DNA of 64,000 nucleotides from Paraburkholderia metrosideri (GTDB taxonomy: Bacteria; Pseudomonadota; Gammaproteobacteria; Burkholderiales; Burkholderiaceae), in the NCBI RefSeq assembly GCF_904848625.1, contig NZ_CAJHCP010000010.1:235694-299693 (forward strand), given 5' to 3'. Each line of letters opens with the position of its first letter. Positions within the stretch are counted from its first letter, which is position 1. Both the position numbers and the translations under genes were made by a program. Below the pieces are notes generated by a model, which was not told where the DNA came from, made no database searches, and was given only the letters and a program-made list of their open reading frames with translations. Shown here one piece after another: positions 1 through 7,646 of this stretch.

Positions 1-50
1 CCGTCACACGCACGTGGAGTGCAACAACCAAAAAAACCATCGCGAAAATA

Positions 51-72
51 GAAAACGGCCCGCGAGGGCCGT
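51..72 (-). terminator. Rho-independent terminator of the hopanoid operon
   Basis: A 7-bp perfect stem (ACGGCCC/GGGCCGT, loop GCGA) lies just past the hpnG stop. Read on the minus strand it is followed by a T-rich tract, as expected for an intrinsic terminator. Confidence 0.75.
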
Positions 73-79
73 CTCATTT

Positions 80-811
80 TCAGGCAATCGCCAGATCCAG
101 CGCGCCTGCTTCTGTCATCGCCTGGCGCGCCCGGACCAGCGAGATCCGTGCGGCGCGGGCGTCGACGGCAACCTGGATCAGTGCGCCAAGTTGCGACGGT
201 TGCCGCATCAGTTCCCGCAAAATCGGGCCGAGCGCTGTGCTGCCATCGTCGCGCAGACCGGCCGTCGCGGCGGACGGCAACGTCCGCCAGGCCGGATCGA
301 CGATCGCGCGGCACACGGCGAACGGCACGCCGTGCGCTACGGCGGTCGCGCCGGCAATGTGCGACTCCATATCGACGGCCAGAGCGCCGGTTGCTCGATG
401 CAGCGCGTGTTTGTCTGCGGCGGAGATCAACGGCGCGCTGACGGCCGCCATAACGCCGCGTTGTGGTCGCCCTGTGAGCGGTCCTGCGGTCATCGCCGCT
501 GCAAGCCTGTCCGACCATGACCGGTCGGTTTCGAGCCGCCCAAACGGGCCTTCGACGGCATCCGCGATGATCAGCGAGCCCGGCTTCAGGTCCGGCGCCA
601 ATCCACCCGCCGTACCGAAACTCACAATACCGGAACACCCGCGTGCGACGGCTGCGTCCAATGCACGTTGCAGCAGATCGGAGCGCGCTGCGAACACCAC
701 CTCGACGCCCTTGCCGCGCGCAATCTTCGCTTCGAACGCCATGCCCGTCACCACGATCACCGGCAGACGGCCGTGGCCGGCATCGGCTGACGGCATTGCA
801 GAAAGAGCCAT
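80..811 (-). CDS. hpnG: Hopanoid-associated phosphorylase HpnG (nucleoside phosphorylase family)
   Basis: The 243-residue protein resembles the purine nucleoside phosphorylase/MTA nucleosidase fold. It has an N-terminal VIVVTGMAFEAKIA strand, a glycine-rich FGTAGGLAP loop and a late MESHIAG segment matching the nucleoside-binding M-E motif. In the known pathway HpnG removes adenine from adenosylhopane to make extended C35 hopanoids. It starts 3 bp after the shc stop and is the last gene of the hpnD-hpnE-shc-hpnG operon, followed by a terminator. The family call rests on motif and context; substrate is by homology. Confidence 0.85.
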   Translation of the reverse strand: MALSAMPSADAGHGRLPVIVVTGMAFEAKIARGKGVEVVFAARSDLLQRALDAAVARGCSGIVSFGTAGGLAPDLKPGSLIIADAVEGPFGRLETDRSWSDRLAAAMTAGPLTGRPQRGVMAAVSAPLISAADKHALHRATGALAVDMESHIAGATAVAHGVPFAVCRAIVDPAWRTLPSAATAGLRDDGSTALGPILRELMRQPSQLGALIQVAVDARAARISLVRARQAMTEAGALDLAIA

Positions 812-814
812 CCG

Positions 815-2854
815 TTACATCCCGACCGTGACGCGCGTGAGCCCATTGCGCGTCAGATGACGGAAGCGCGCCAGCGCCCACAACGGGAAGAATTTGCGAT
901 AACCGTGATAACGCAGATAGAACACACGCGGGAAACCGGTCGCGGTAAAACGCGTTTCGTCCCACAAACCATCCTCGCGCTGTTCGCGCTGCAAATACTC
1001 GACACCACGCGCCACGGCTTCGTGATTGACTTCGCCGGCCGCCATCAGACCCATCAGCGCCCATGCGGTTTGCGAAGCCGTGCTCGGCGCACGTTCGTAA
1101 CCGCGATAGTCGAGCTTGTAGCTCTCACCACCTTCGCCCCAACCGCCGTCCGGATTCTGGATCGACAGAAGCCATTGCACCGCGCGTCTCATGCGCGGGT
1201 CGTCGTGCGGCATGCCGGCGGCGTTCAGCGAACACAGCGCCGTCCACGTACCGTAGATGTAATTCAGACCCCAGCGGCCATACCAGCTGCCGTCCGATTC
1301 CTGCTCCTGCAGCATGTAGGCGAACGCGCGCTGCGCCGGTTCGCTGTCTTGCGGAAATTCGCCGAGTTGCGCAAGCATCGACAGACAGCGGCCCGACACG
1401 TCCGCAGTCGGCGGGTCGAGGAGGGCGCCGTGATCGGAGAACGGAATGTTGTTCAGGTAGTACTGGGTATTCTCCGGCTCGAACGCACCCCAGCCGCCGT
1501 CGCTGCTTTGCATACCGACCACCCATTCGCGCGCGCGCGCAATCGCTTCGCGATCGACATCGGTTCGCGTGAGCGCCGCCGAGCGCTGCATGGCCATCGC
1601 GACCACCGCCGTGTCGTCGACGTCGGGGTAGTGCGCGTTGTTGTACTGGAACGCCCAGCCGCCGGGACGCACATTCGGCCGACGCGAGATCCAGTCGCCG
1701 CGCACGTCGAGAATCTGCAACGGCCGCAACCATGCAAGCCCGCGTTCGGCGGCCTGTTCGGCATGCGCTTCGCCGGTTTCAAGCAATGCATGCGCCGCGA
1801 GCGACGTGTCCCAAACCGGCGACAAACACGGCTGGCAATACGCTTCGTCTTCGTTGATCACCAGCAGCTTTTCGATCGACTGGCGGGCAATCGCGCGATT
1901 CGGATGATCGGCCGGATAGCCGAGCACGTCGTACATCATCACCGAATTGGCCATCGCCGGGAAAATCGCGCCAAGGCCGTCTTCGCCGTTCAGCCGTTCG
2001 TCGACGAAGGCCAATGCCGCGCGCACCGCGCGCTCGCGCGTGGCTTTCGGGAACAGGCCGTCGACCGCGCGCAGCATCACGTCCACGCCACGGAACAGGC
2101 GAAACCAGCCCTCATGCTGATGCGGCGCCCGTTCGTTCAGGCCGACGTTGACCGGCGCGCCACGGAATACCTCGTCGATCCGTACACCACGCGGATTGCG
2201 CGCGAGCGGCCGCTTCGCATTGAGCACCAGCAACGGCACGATCACGGTCCGTGCCCAATACGACACCTTCGACAGATGGAACGGGAACCACTGCGGCAAC
2301 AGCATGATCTCGACGGGCATCATCGGCACCGCGCGCCACGACACCACGCCGAACAGCGCGAGCAGAATCCGCGTGAACACGTTGACGTTCTCCGCGCCGC
2401 CGTGCGCGAGAATCGCGTCGCGCGCACGGACCATGTGCTCGGCATCGACCGGGTCGCCGATCATTTTCAGTGCGAAGTACGCCTTCACGGTCGCGCTGAC
2501 GTCGAGCGCGCCGTCGGTGAAAAGCGGCCAGCCGCCGTTGGGCAACTGGATGCGGCGCAGATAGCGGGCGATCTTCTGCTCCAGTTCCACGTTCGGCGTT
2601 TCGCCGAGGTAGTGGACCAGCAGCGCGTATTCGGCGGGAATGGTCGCGTCGGCTTCGAGTTCGTAGACCCAGTGGCCGTCGGGCTTCTGCGCAGCGAGAA
2701 TCGCGTCGGTGGCGCGCGTGATCGCGGCGTCGAGCGATGCGGCGGGCGCTACGGCCGTTTGCATTTCCACGTCCAGTGCGGCGAGCACGGCGTCGGCATC
2801 GGCGGATTCAGGCAGGACAGCGTCCAGCGGCTGGGCTTGAGATAAGTCGTTCAT
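815..2854 (-). CDS. shc: Squalene-hopene cyclase
   Basis: The 679-residue length is normal for the family. The class II terpene cyclase acid motif DVDD is at residues 411-414 (central Asp donates the initiating proton). Several QW-type repeats are visible, for example around IQLPNGGWP (102-110), MQSSDGGWG and IQNPDGGWG. The enzyme cyclises squalene to hopene or diplopterol on the inner membrane. Its ATG overlaps the hpnE stop by 4 bp (ATGA), so translation is coupled. Hopanoids stabilise the envelope and affect stress tolerance in Burkholderia. Identification is firm. Confidence 0.97.
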   Translation of the reverse strand: MNDLSQAQPLDAVLPESADADAVLAALDVEMQTAVAPAASLDAAITRATDAILAAQKPDGHWVYELEADATIPAEYALLVHYLGETPNVELEQKIARYLRRIQLPNGGWPLFTDGALDVSATVKAYFALKMIGDPVDAEHMVRARDAILAHGGAENVNVFTRILLALFGVVSWRAVPMMPVEIMLLPQWFPFHLSKVSYWARTVIVPLLVLNAKRPLARNPRGVRIDEVFRGAPVNVGLNERAPHQHEGWFRLFRGVDVMLRAVDGLFPKATRERAVRAALAFVDERLNGEDGLGAIFPAMANSVMMYDVLGYPADHPNRAIARQSIEKLLVINEDEAYCQPCLSPVWDTSLAAHALLETGEAHAEQAAERGLAWLRPLQILDVRGDWISRRPNVRPGGWAFQYNNAHYPDVDDTAVVAMAMQRSAALTRTDVDREAIARAREWVVGMQSSDGGWGAFEPENTQYYLNNIPFSDHGALLDPPTADVSGRCLSMLAQLGEFPQDSEPAQRAFAYMLQEQESDGSWYGRWGLNYIYGTWTALCSLNAAGMPHDDPRMRRAVQWLLSIQNPDGGWGEGGESYKLDYRGYERAPSTASQTAWALMGLMAAGEVNHEAVARGVEYLQREQREDGLWDETRFTATGFPRVFYLRYHGYRKFFPLWALARFRHLTRNGLTRVTVGM

Positions 2855-4119
2855 CGGCGTTCCATCGGTTCATTCAGCAACGTATCCGCGGCCTTCTGGC
2901 CGGAGCGGATCGCGCCTTCAATCGTCGCGGGCAGGCCGGTGGCCGTCCAGTCGCCCGCGAGCATCAAATTGTTCCAGCGAGTGCGCATGCCCGGACGCAG
3001 CGTTTCCTGGTCGGGCAGCGCGGCAAACGTCGCGCGTTTTTCCATCACGACCTGCCAGGCCGGCATCGGCGTAACAGGCAGATTGGCCGCTTGAGCCACT
3101 TCGGCCCAGGCGGTGGCCGCGAGCGCTTCGTGCGGTGTGTCGAGCAGACGCTCGGCGGCGTTGAGCGTCACCGACAGACGGCCGTCGAAAGCAAACAGCC
3201 ATTCGCTCATTGAGTTCAGCAAACCGGTGACCGGCGGCAAACCAAACGGCGTGTCGACCGCGAAATGCACGTTCGCGGTCGAAGCAAAACGGGTCGGCAC
3301 GCGCAAACCCGGCACCAGCGTCAACGCACTTTCCGGCGGCAACGCAAGAATCACTGCGTGATTCGCGTCGAGCGGGATGCTTTCGCCGACGAAATTCAGC
3401 GCCTGCACGCGGCCACCATTCGCGGCGAATCCGACATCCGTCAGGCGCGAGCCCAACCGGATCGCCGCGCCGCCATGCTGCAAAAGCCGCAACGCCGGAT
3501 CGACGAAAGCACTGCCGAGGCCGTTGCGCGCCACCAGCGGCCGGCACGCGAGGCCGCCAGCCAGCAACGTTTCGCGCACCATCGCACCTGTCAATTCCGC
3601 GGACGCATCGCGCGGCTCGATATTGAGCAGTGCATGAAACAACGGCCTCAACAAGCGATCCCATAGCGGCCCATCGCAACGCATGGTCTGCGCGACGCTG
3701 CGGCCAGGCTTGGCGAGCAGCAGGGGCATCAGCGCCAGATAGTCGCCGGGTCCGGTGTTCGGCACGCGTGCGTTGGAGTCGAAAATCCACCACGGCAGCG
3801 TGCCCGTCGACATCCGCACGGTCCAGCGCGCCCGCGTGGCCAGATCGACGAACGGATATTCGGGTTGCGTCGGGCCGACCAGTTCGTCGGCGGCGCCGAT
3901 CGCGCGCGTGTAGTTGAGCGTCGCCGTATTGCCCGACAACACCATGTGATTGCCGCTGTCGAGCGTCGCGCCCAGCTTCGCGTCGTAGTACGAACGGCAG
4001 CGGCCGCCCGCATAGGCTTCGGCTTCATGCAGCACGACCTGGGCGCCGCGCCGCTGCAGTTGCACTGCGGCGGCCAGGCCGGCGAGGCCCGCACCGACCA
4101 CATGTACGAGCTTGGGCAT
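2851..4119 (-). CDS. hpnE: Hydroxysqualene dehydroxylase HpnE (FAD-dependent)
   Basis: A 422-residue flavin amine-oxidase-like protein. The N-terminal dinucleotide-binding motif VVGAGLAGLAAAV is followed by an acidic strand end and the GGR motif (AGGRCRSY). A longer open frame runs upstream into hpnD, but MPKLVHVVGAG at 4119 starts exactly at the Rossmann strand and lies 4 bp after hpnD, so I chose it. HpnE reduces hydroxysqualene to squalene in the HpnC-HpnD-HpnE route. It sits between hpnD and shc as expected. Confidence 0.93.
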   Translation of the reverse strand: MPKLVHVVGAGLAGLAAAVQLQRRGAQVVLHEAEAYAGGRCRSYYDAKLGATLDSGNHMVLSGNTATLNYTRAIGAADELVGPTQPEYPFVDLATRARWTVRMSTGTLPWWIFDSNARVPNTGPGDYLALMPLLLAKPGRSVAQTMRCDGPLWDRLLRPLFHALLNIEPRDASAELTGAMVRETLLAGGLACRPLVARNGLGSAFVDPALRLLQHGGAAIRLGSRLTDVGFAANGGRVQALNFVGESIPLDANHAVILALPPESALTLVPGLRVPTRFASTANVHFAVDTPFGLPPVTGLLNSMSEWLFAFDGRLSVTLNAAERLLDTPHEALAATAWAEVAQAANLPVTPMPAWQVVMEKRATFAALPDQETLRPGMRTRWNNLMLAGDWTATGLPATIEGAIRSGQKAADTLLNEPMERR

Positions 4120-4123
4120 CAGC

Positions 4124-4975
4124 TCAGAAAAGCGCGTAGCGCGCGACGATCCACAGCATGCGCAATTTCGGTTTGCTGACCTTGGTGCGCGGAATGTCGA
4201 AGCCGCGCTCGAGCGTGCGATCGAGCAGCAGGCGATACACACCCGACATGATGCGCGGTGCCCGCACCTGATTGCGCGCCTCACGGTCCATGATCGCGTC
4301 GGACTCGGCAAAGTGTTGCAGCGCCCGTTTGGCGAGCGTGGCGCAGACGCGCGGCAGCGACGGGTCGTCGGCAATCTGCTGCGGACTCGTCACCGCGATG
4401 CCTTCGCGCGCCAGCAATTCGTGCGGGAGATAACAGCGGTTCAAACCGGCATCTTCGTCGATATCGCGCAGGATGTTGGTCAGTTGCAGTGCACGGCCCA
4501 GATGGTGTGCGAGCAAACGGCCAGGCTCGGCCTGCATCCCGAATATCCTCACCGATAGACGGCCCGCCGCGCTGGCGACACGATCGCAATACAGGTCGAG
4601 GGTGGCTTCGTCGGGCGCGCAGATGTCGGCGGCGGCGTCCATCGCCATGCCGTCGATCATCGCGTGGAAATCTTCGCGTTGCAGATGAAACGTATGGATG
4701 TGCCGCGTCAGCGCACGCAACGAAGCGCGCGGCGCGCCGGCATAGCACGCGTCGATATCGGCGCGCCAGCGCTCGAGCGCGGCGGCTCGTTCAGCGCGCG
4801 GGGTGTCGTCGTTGTCGGCGATATCGTCGACAGCGCGGCAAAAAGCGTAGACCTGATACATCGCATCGCGTTGCGCAGCCGGCAGGATGCGCATGGCGAG
4901 ATAAAACGAGCTGCCGGAAGTCGCGGCAGCGGCGTCGATTTCTGTGTCGTCCACGACAAGATTGGAAACAGCCAA
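4124..4975 (-). CDS. hpnD: Presqualene diphosphate synthase HpnD (squalene/phytoene synthase family)
   Basis: A 283-residue trans-isoprenyl diphosphate synthase. Both Mg-binding Asp-rich motifs are visible: DDIAD near residue 50 and LRDIDED near residue 168. HpnD joins two farnesyl diphosphates into presqualene diphosphate. The start is an unusual TTG at 4975, preceded by GGAGA at a 5-nt spacing; no better start is in frame. It is the first gene of the operon. The partner HpnC, normally next door, is not found in this window, so it is either elsewhere or this enzyme acts more broadly. Confidence 0.9.
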   Translation of the reverse strand: MAVSNLVVDDTEIDAAAATSGSSFYLAMRILPAAQRDAMYQVYAFCRAVDDIADNDDTPRAERAAALERWRADIDACYAGAPRASLRALTRHIHTFHLQREDFHAMIDGMAMDAAADICAPDEATLDLYCDRVASAAGRLSVRIFGMQAEPGRLLAHHLGRALQLTNILRDIDEDAGLNRCYLPHELLAREGIAVTSPQQIADDPSLPRVCATLAKRALQHFAESDAIMDREARNQVRAPRIMSGVYRLLLDRTLERGFDIPRTKVSKPKLRMLWIVARYALF

Positions 4976-5192
4976 GACGATCTCCGCTGGAGGCGCCTGC
5001 TGAAAGGCGTTAAAGAGGTTTTATGCCTACCCGCCGGACAGGCGGCCCGCGCGCGCGGACACGCGCGAAACACCCGGCAGGGATGCCGGAAACGGCGAAA
5101 AGTATATCAACCTTTGTGAGACGACGCAGTTTTGCAGCTTAATCGGGGACGGAAGGCAGCACCGCAAACCCAGCGGTCGCCGCCAGGTCACG

Positions 5193-6131
5193 TCAATTCA
5201 GCGCCACCGTGCGGTTGCGCCCCTGCCGCTTCGCGCTGTAAAGCGCCGCATCGGCCTCGTTGATCAGCACCTCATACGACGGCGTGCCCTGCCGCGCGGC
5301 CGCGCCGCCGACGCTCGCCGTGACCTGCACGGTCGTGCCCTGAACCTCGACCGGCGTTTCGGCGATCACGTTGCGGATCTTGTCCGCGACGACCATTGCG
5401 TCGGCGAGCGGCGTGCACGGCAGCAGCAGCGCGAACTCCTCGCCGCCGAATCGCCCGAACGAGTCCTGCGCGCGGAGCACGGCGGAGACGCGCTGCGCCA
5501 TCAGCCGCAAAACCGTATCCCCAACGCCGTGGCCGAACTGGTCGTTGATCTTCTTGAAGTGATCGAGATCGAACAACAGCACCGACATGTCGCCGCCATA
5601 GCGCTGCCAGCGGGTGAATTCATCGCGCAGGCGTGCTTCGAAATAGCGCCGGTTGGCAATGCCCGTCAGGCCGTCGCGATCCGCATATTCCTGGAGTTTG
5701 GCAACCGCTTCCTCGCGCTCGCGCTGGACGATGCTGACATGCGTGACGTCCGAGATCGTCACGCAGACGGCGACGACTTCGCGATCGCGCATCAGCGGCA
5801 TGAACGTGCAGTCCTGCTGCATGAAATCGACCCCGCCCGTGATAGGACGGTCGTGGTCGAACCTGAACAGATACGGGCGCTGCTCCCACGAGCTGAACGC
5901 AAACGTGCCGAGTTGAAACACGCTTTCGATCTTGCGCGACAACCACACGCGCGGCAGTTCCGGAAAGTGCGTGTACAACGATTTGCCGACTACCTGGTCC
6001 GCCGGCAAGCCGCTGTGATCCTGCATGAAGCGGTTCCACATGAGCACGTTCATGTCGCGGTCGATCACGAAAATGCCAAAACCGACCCGCTCGACGACGA
6101 GGTCGCTCAATGAATTGACAGACACGGTCAT
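5193..6131 (-). CDS. PAS-GGDEF diguanylate cyclase
   Basis: A 312-residue soluble protein. An N-terminal PAS-like sensor (about 8-135, with FGIFVIDRDMNVLMWN) is joined by a short coiled linker to a GGDEF domain (about 150-310). The active-site motif is intact GGEEF (229-233). An RxxD inhibitory site (RAQD, 220-223) lies five residues before it, so product inhibition by c-di-GMP is expected. The start overlaps the upstream CheC-like gene by 4 bp (ATGA). With CheC-like and CheY-like genes it forms a three-gene operon that probably links phospho-signalling to c-di-GMP synthesis. Confidence 0.93.
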   Translation of the reverse strand: MTVSVNSLSDLVVERVGFGIFVIDRDMNVLMWNRFMQDHSGLPADQVVGKSLYTHFPELPRVWLSRKIESVFQLGTFAFSSWEQRPYLFRFDHDRPITGGVDFMQQDCTFMPLMRDREVVAVCVTISDVTHVSIVQREREEAVAKLQEYADRDGLTGIANRRYFEARLRDEFTRWQRYGGDMSVLLFDLDHFKKINDQFGHGVGDTVLRLMAQRVSAVLRAQDSFGRFGGEEFALLLPCTPLADAMVVADKIRNVIAETPVEVQGTTVQVTASVGGAAARQGTPSYEVLINEADAALYSAKRQGRNRTVALN

Positions 6132-6751
6132 AGGCTGGACAGCAACTCGTCGAGCGCTCCGTTCATGTGGCGGATCGACTCTTCAGCCATCAGCATCACG
6201 AGATGGGCGCGGAAGCTCTGGTCTTCGAGCGCAAAATTCACTTCGACCAGCAACGCGACTTCCCATTGCAGCACGCCCGGCTGGAACACTTCGTCGAGCG
6301 TCATCGCATCGCCGAGCAGGCCCGGTGCGGAAAACACCGGCGTGCGGCCAAGCTGGTCGAGAATCGACGACACGCATGCGCCCGTCAGCAGGTTTGCGAC
6401 GTCGAACATCAGTTCTTTCTGGCTCACCGACTCGTAGCTCGACCGCGCATACGGGTCGTTGACGAGCGAGCATAACTGTTGCACGCCGTCGCTGCGGCAG
6501 ATCACGAGCGCCTCGCCCTTGATGTCGGAGCGGAAGCCCTGGCGCACTGCGCTCACCGTGTCGTCGATCCCGGTCATCTCGCGCAGCGCGTCCGCGGCCT
6601 CGCTGACTGCCACCAGCTTCACGCGCGGCACGGACAATTCGATGAACGAATCGAGCAGCCGCGCGAGACGCGTCGCGGCCTGCCCCATCGCCAGATTGGC
6701 GACCTCCTGCAGCGCGTCGCGCTGGTCTTCGTTGAGGAATGGTTCAGGCAT
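6128..6751 (-). CDS. CheC/FliY-type CheY-P phosphatase-like protein
   Basis: A 207-residue protein with two copies of the CheC/CheX/FliY signature [S/D]-x3-E-x2-N-x22-P. The first is D12-E16-N19-P42. The second has Asp in place of Glu (E-x3-D-x2-N followed 22 residues later by P). Both active-site asparagines are present, so phosphatase activity on the receiver protein encoded just upstream is likely. It overlaps that gene by 8 bp and the diguanylate cyclase by 4 bp. A chemotaxis-style phosphatase controlling a c-di-GMP output is the simplest reading. Confidence 0.85.
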   Translation of the reverse strand: MPEPFLNEDQRDALQEVANLAMGQAATRLARLLDSFIELSVPRVKLVAVSEAADALREMTGIDDTVSAVRQGFRSDIKGEALVICRSDGVQQLCSLVNDPYARSSYESVSQKELMFDVANLLTGACVSSILDQLGRTPVFSAPGLLGDAMTLDEVFQPGVLQWEVALLVEVNFALEDQSFRAHLVMLMAEESIRHMNGALDELLSSL

Positions 6752-7112
6752 ACAACCCGTACTCCTTGAGGGTGTGCAGAAGCGCCTCGGGTGTCACGGG
6801 CTTGGCGAGGAACGCAGCGGCGCCGAGCGAGCGCACACGCGACTGGGCCATCGGCTGGACATCAGCGGAGACGACGATCACGAAGGTGTTCAGATCCTCA
6901 TGCTGCAGCGCTTCCAGCACCTGGTAGCCGGTCATGTCCGGCATCGTCAGATCGAGAAACATCACCGACGCACGGCCTTCGCGATACAGCCCGAGCGCCT
7001 CGCGCCCGCTCGACGCGTACGACACGTCGACGTCCCAATCTGGCGGCAATGCCTTGGTGAGCACCTTGCGGGCAAGCAGAGAATCATCGGCGATCACAAT
7101 AGGCAAAGACAT
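6744..7112 (-). CDS. CheY-like single-domain response regulator
   Basis: A 122-residue stand-alone receiver domain. The acidic pair D9-D10, phospho-acceptor D54 (FLDLTMPDM), switch Ser82 and K104 (FLAKP) are all present, so it should be phosphorylatable. It has no output domain. It is the first gene of an overlapping operon with a CheC-like phosphatase and a PAS-GGDEF cyclase. The cognate kinase is not obvious; the hybrid histidine kinase starting at 7647 on the other strand is the nearest candidate. Confidence 0.93.
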   Translation of the reverse strand: MSLPIVIADDSLLARKVLTKALPPDWDVDVSYASSGREALGLYREGRASVMFLDLTMPDMTGYQVLEALQHEDLNTFVIVVSADVQPMAQSRVRSLGAAAFLAKPVTPEALLHTLKEYGLYA

Positions 7113-7646
7113 GGGCAGGTAGGAAGCGAAATTGGCTCTAACGTGTTATCGGCACGTGGAAGCGAATTCTTTAGCGCCGATCGGTCGATCAGCGGAAAAA
7201 TGCGGTGATGCCTGCGCAATGCAGGTTGCATGGGGCGAGCGGGGAACGTGCGTAACCGGACGCGAGGAAGACGCGGGATACGCATGGCCTGATTGCCCTC
7301 GGGGCAAATGCGTGCGGGCATGCAGACGGATTTTCTGCCACGGCGAGAATTCTCGAAGTAAAAGTGCGCGGAAGCAACTCGCCAAAACTGCATTCAGTAA
7401 TTATATTTACTCGTTATATCCGGATTATAGAAAAATTCCGGTCAATTAAACCGATATTAAAATACATTTACACTTTCGTGTTCGTTTGCGCTTCCCGATT
7501 TGTCACTGTTTATACAATTCAGACCATTACCGATCTGCGGCACCTGGCGTTCATCGCAATGACTTCTCGCTGGCTCCGGCGCTATGCTTCTGCCGTGAAG
7601 CCGACTTCCGGCATTCCGGTCCCGAACGACTTTGGCAATATCAACA
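7113..7646. other. Divergent intergenic region with an AT-rich core
   Basis: No convincing gene. The stretch 7390-7500 is markedly AT-rich for this genome and probably holds the promoters of the divergent receiver operon and hybrid kinase. I cannot place a promoter confidently. Confidence 0.5.

Noticed and set aside
857..2845. 662-codon open frame on the plus strand opposite shc
   Set aside because: Antisense shadow in high-GC DNA: Arg/His/Gln-rich composition with no motifs, while the minus strand encodes a full squalene-hopene cyclase.
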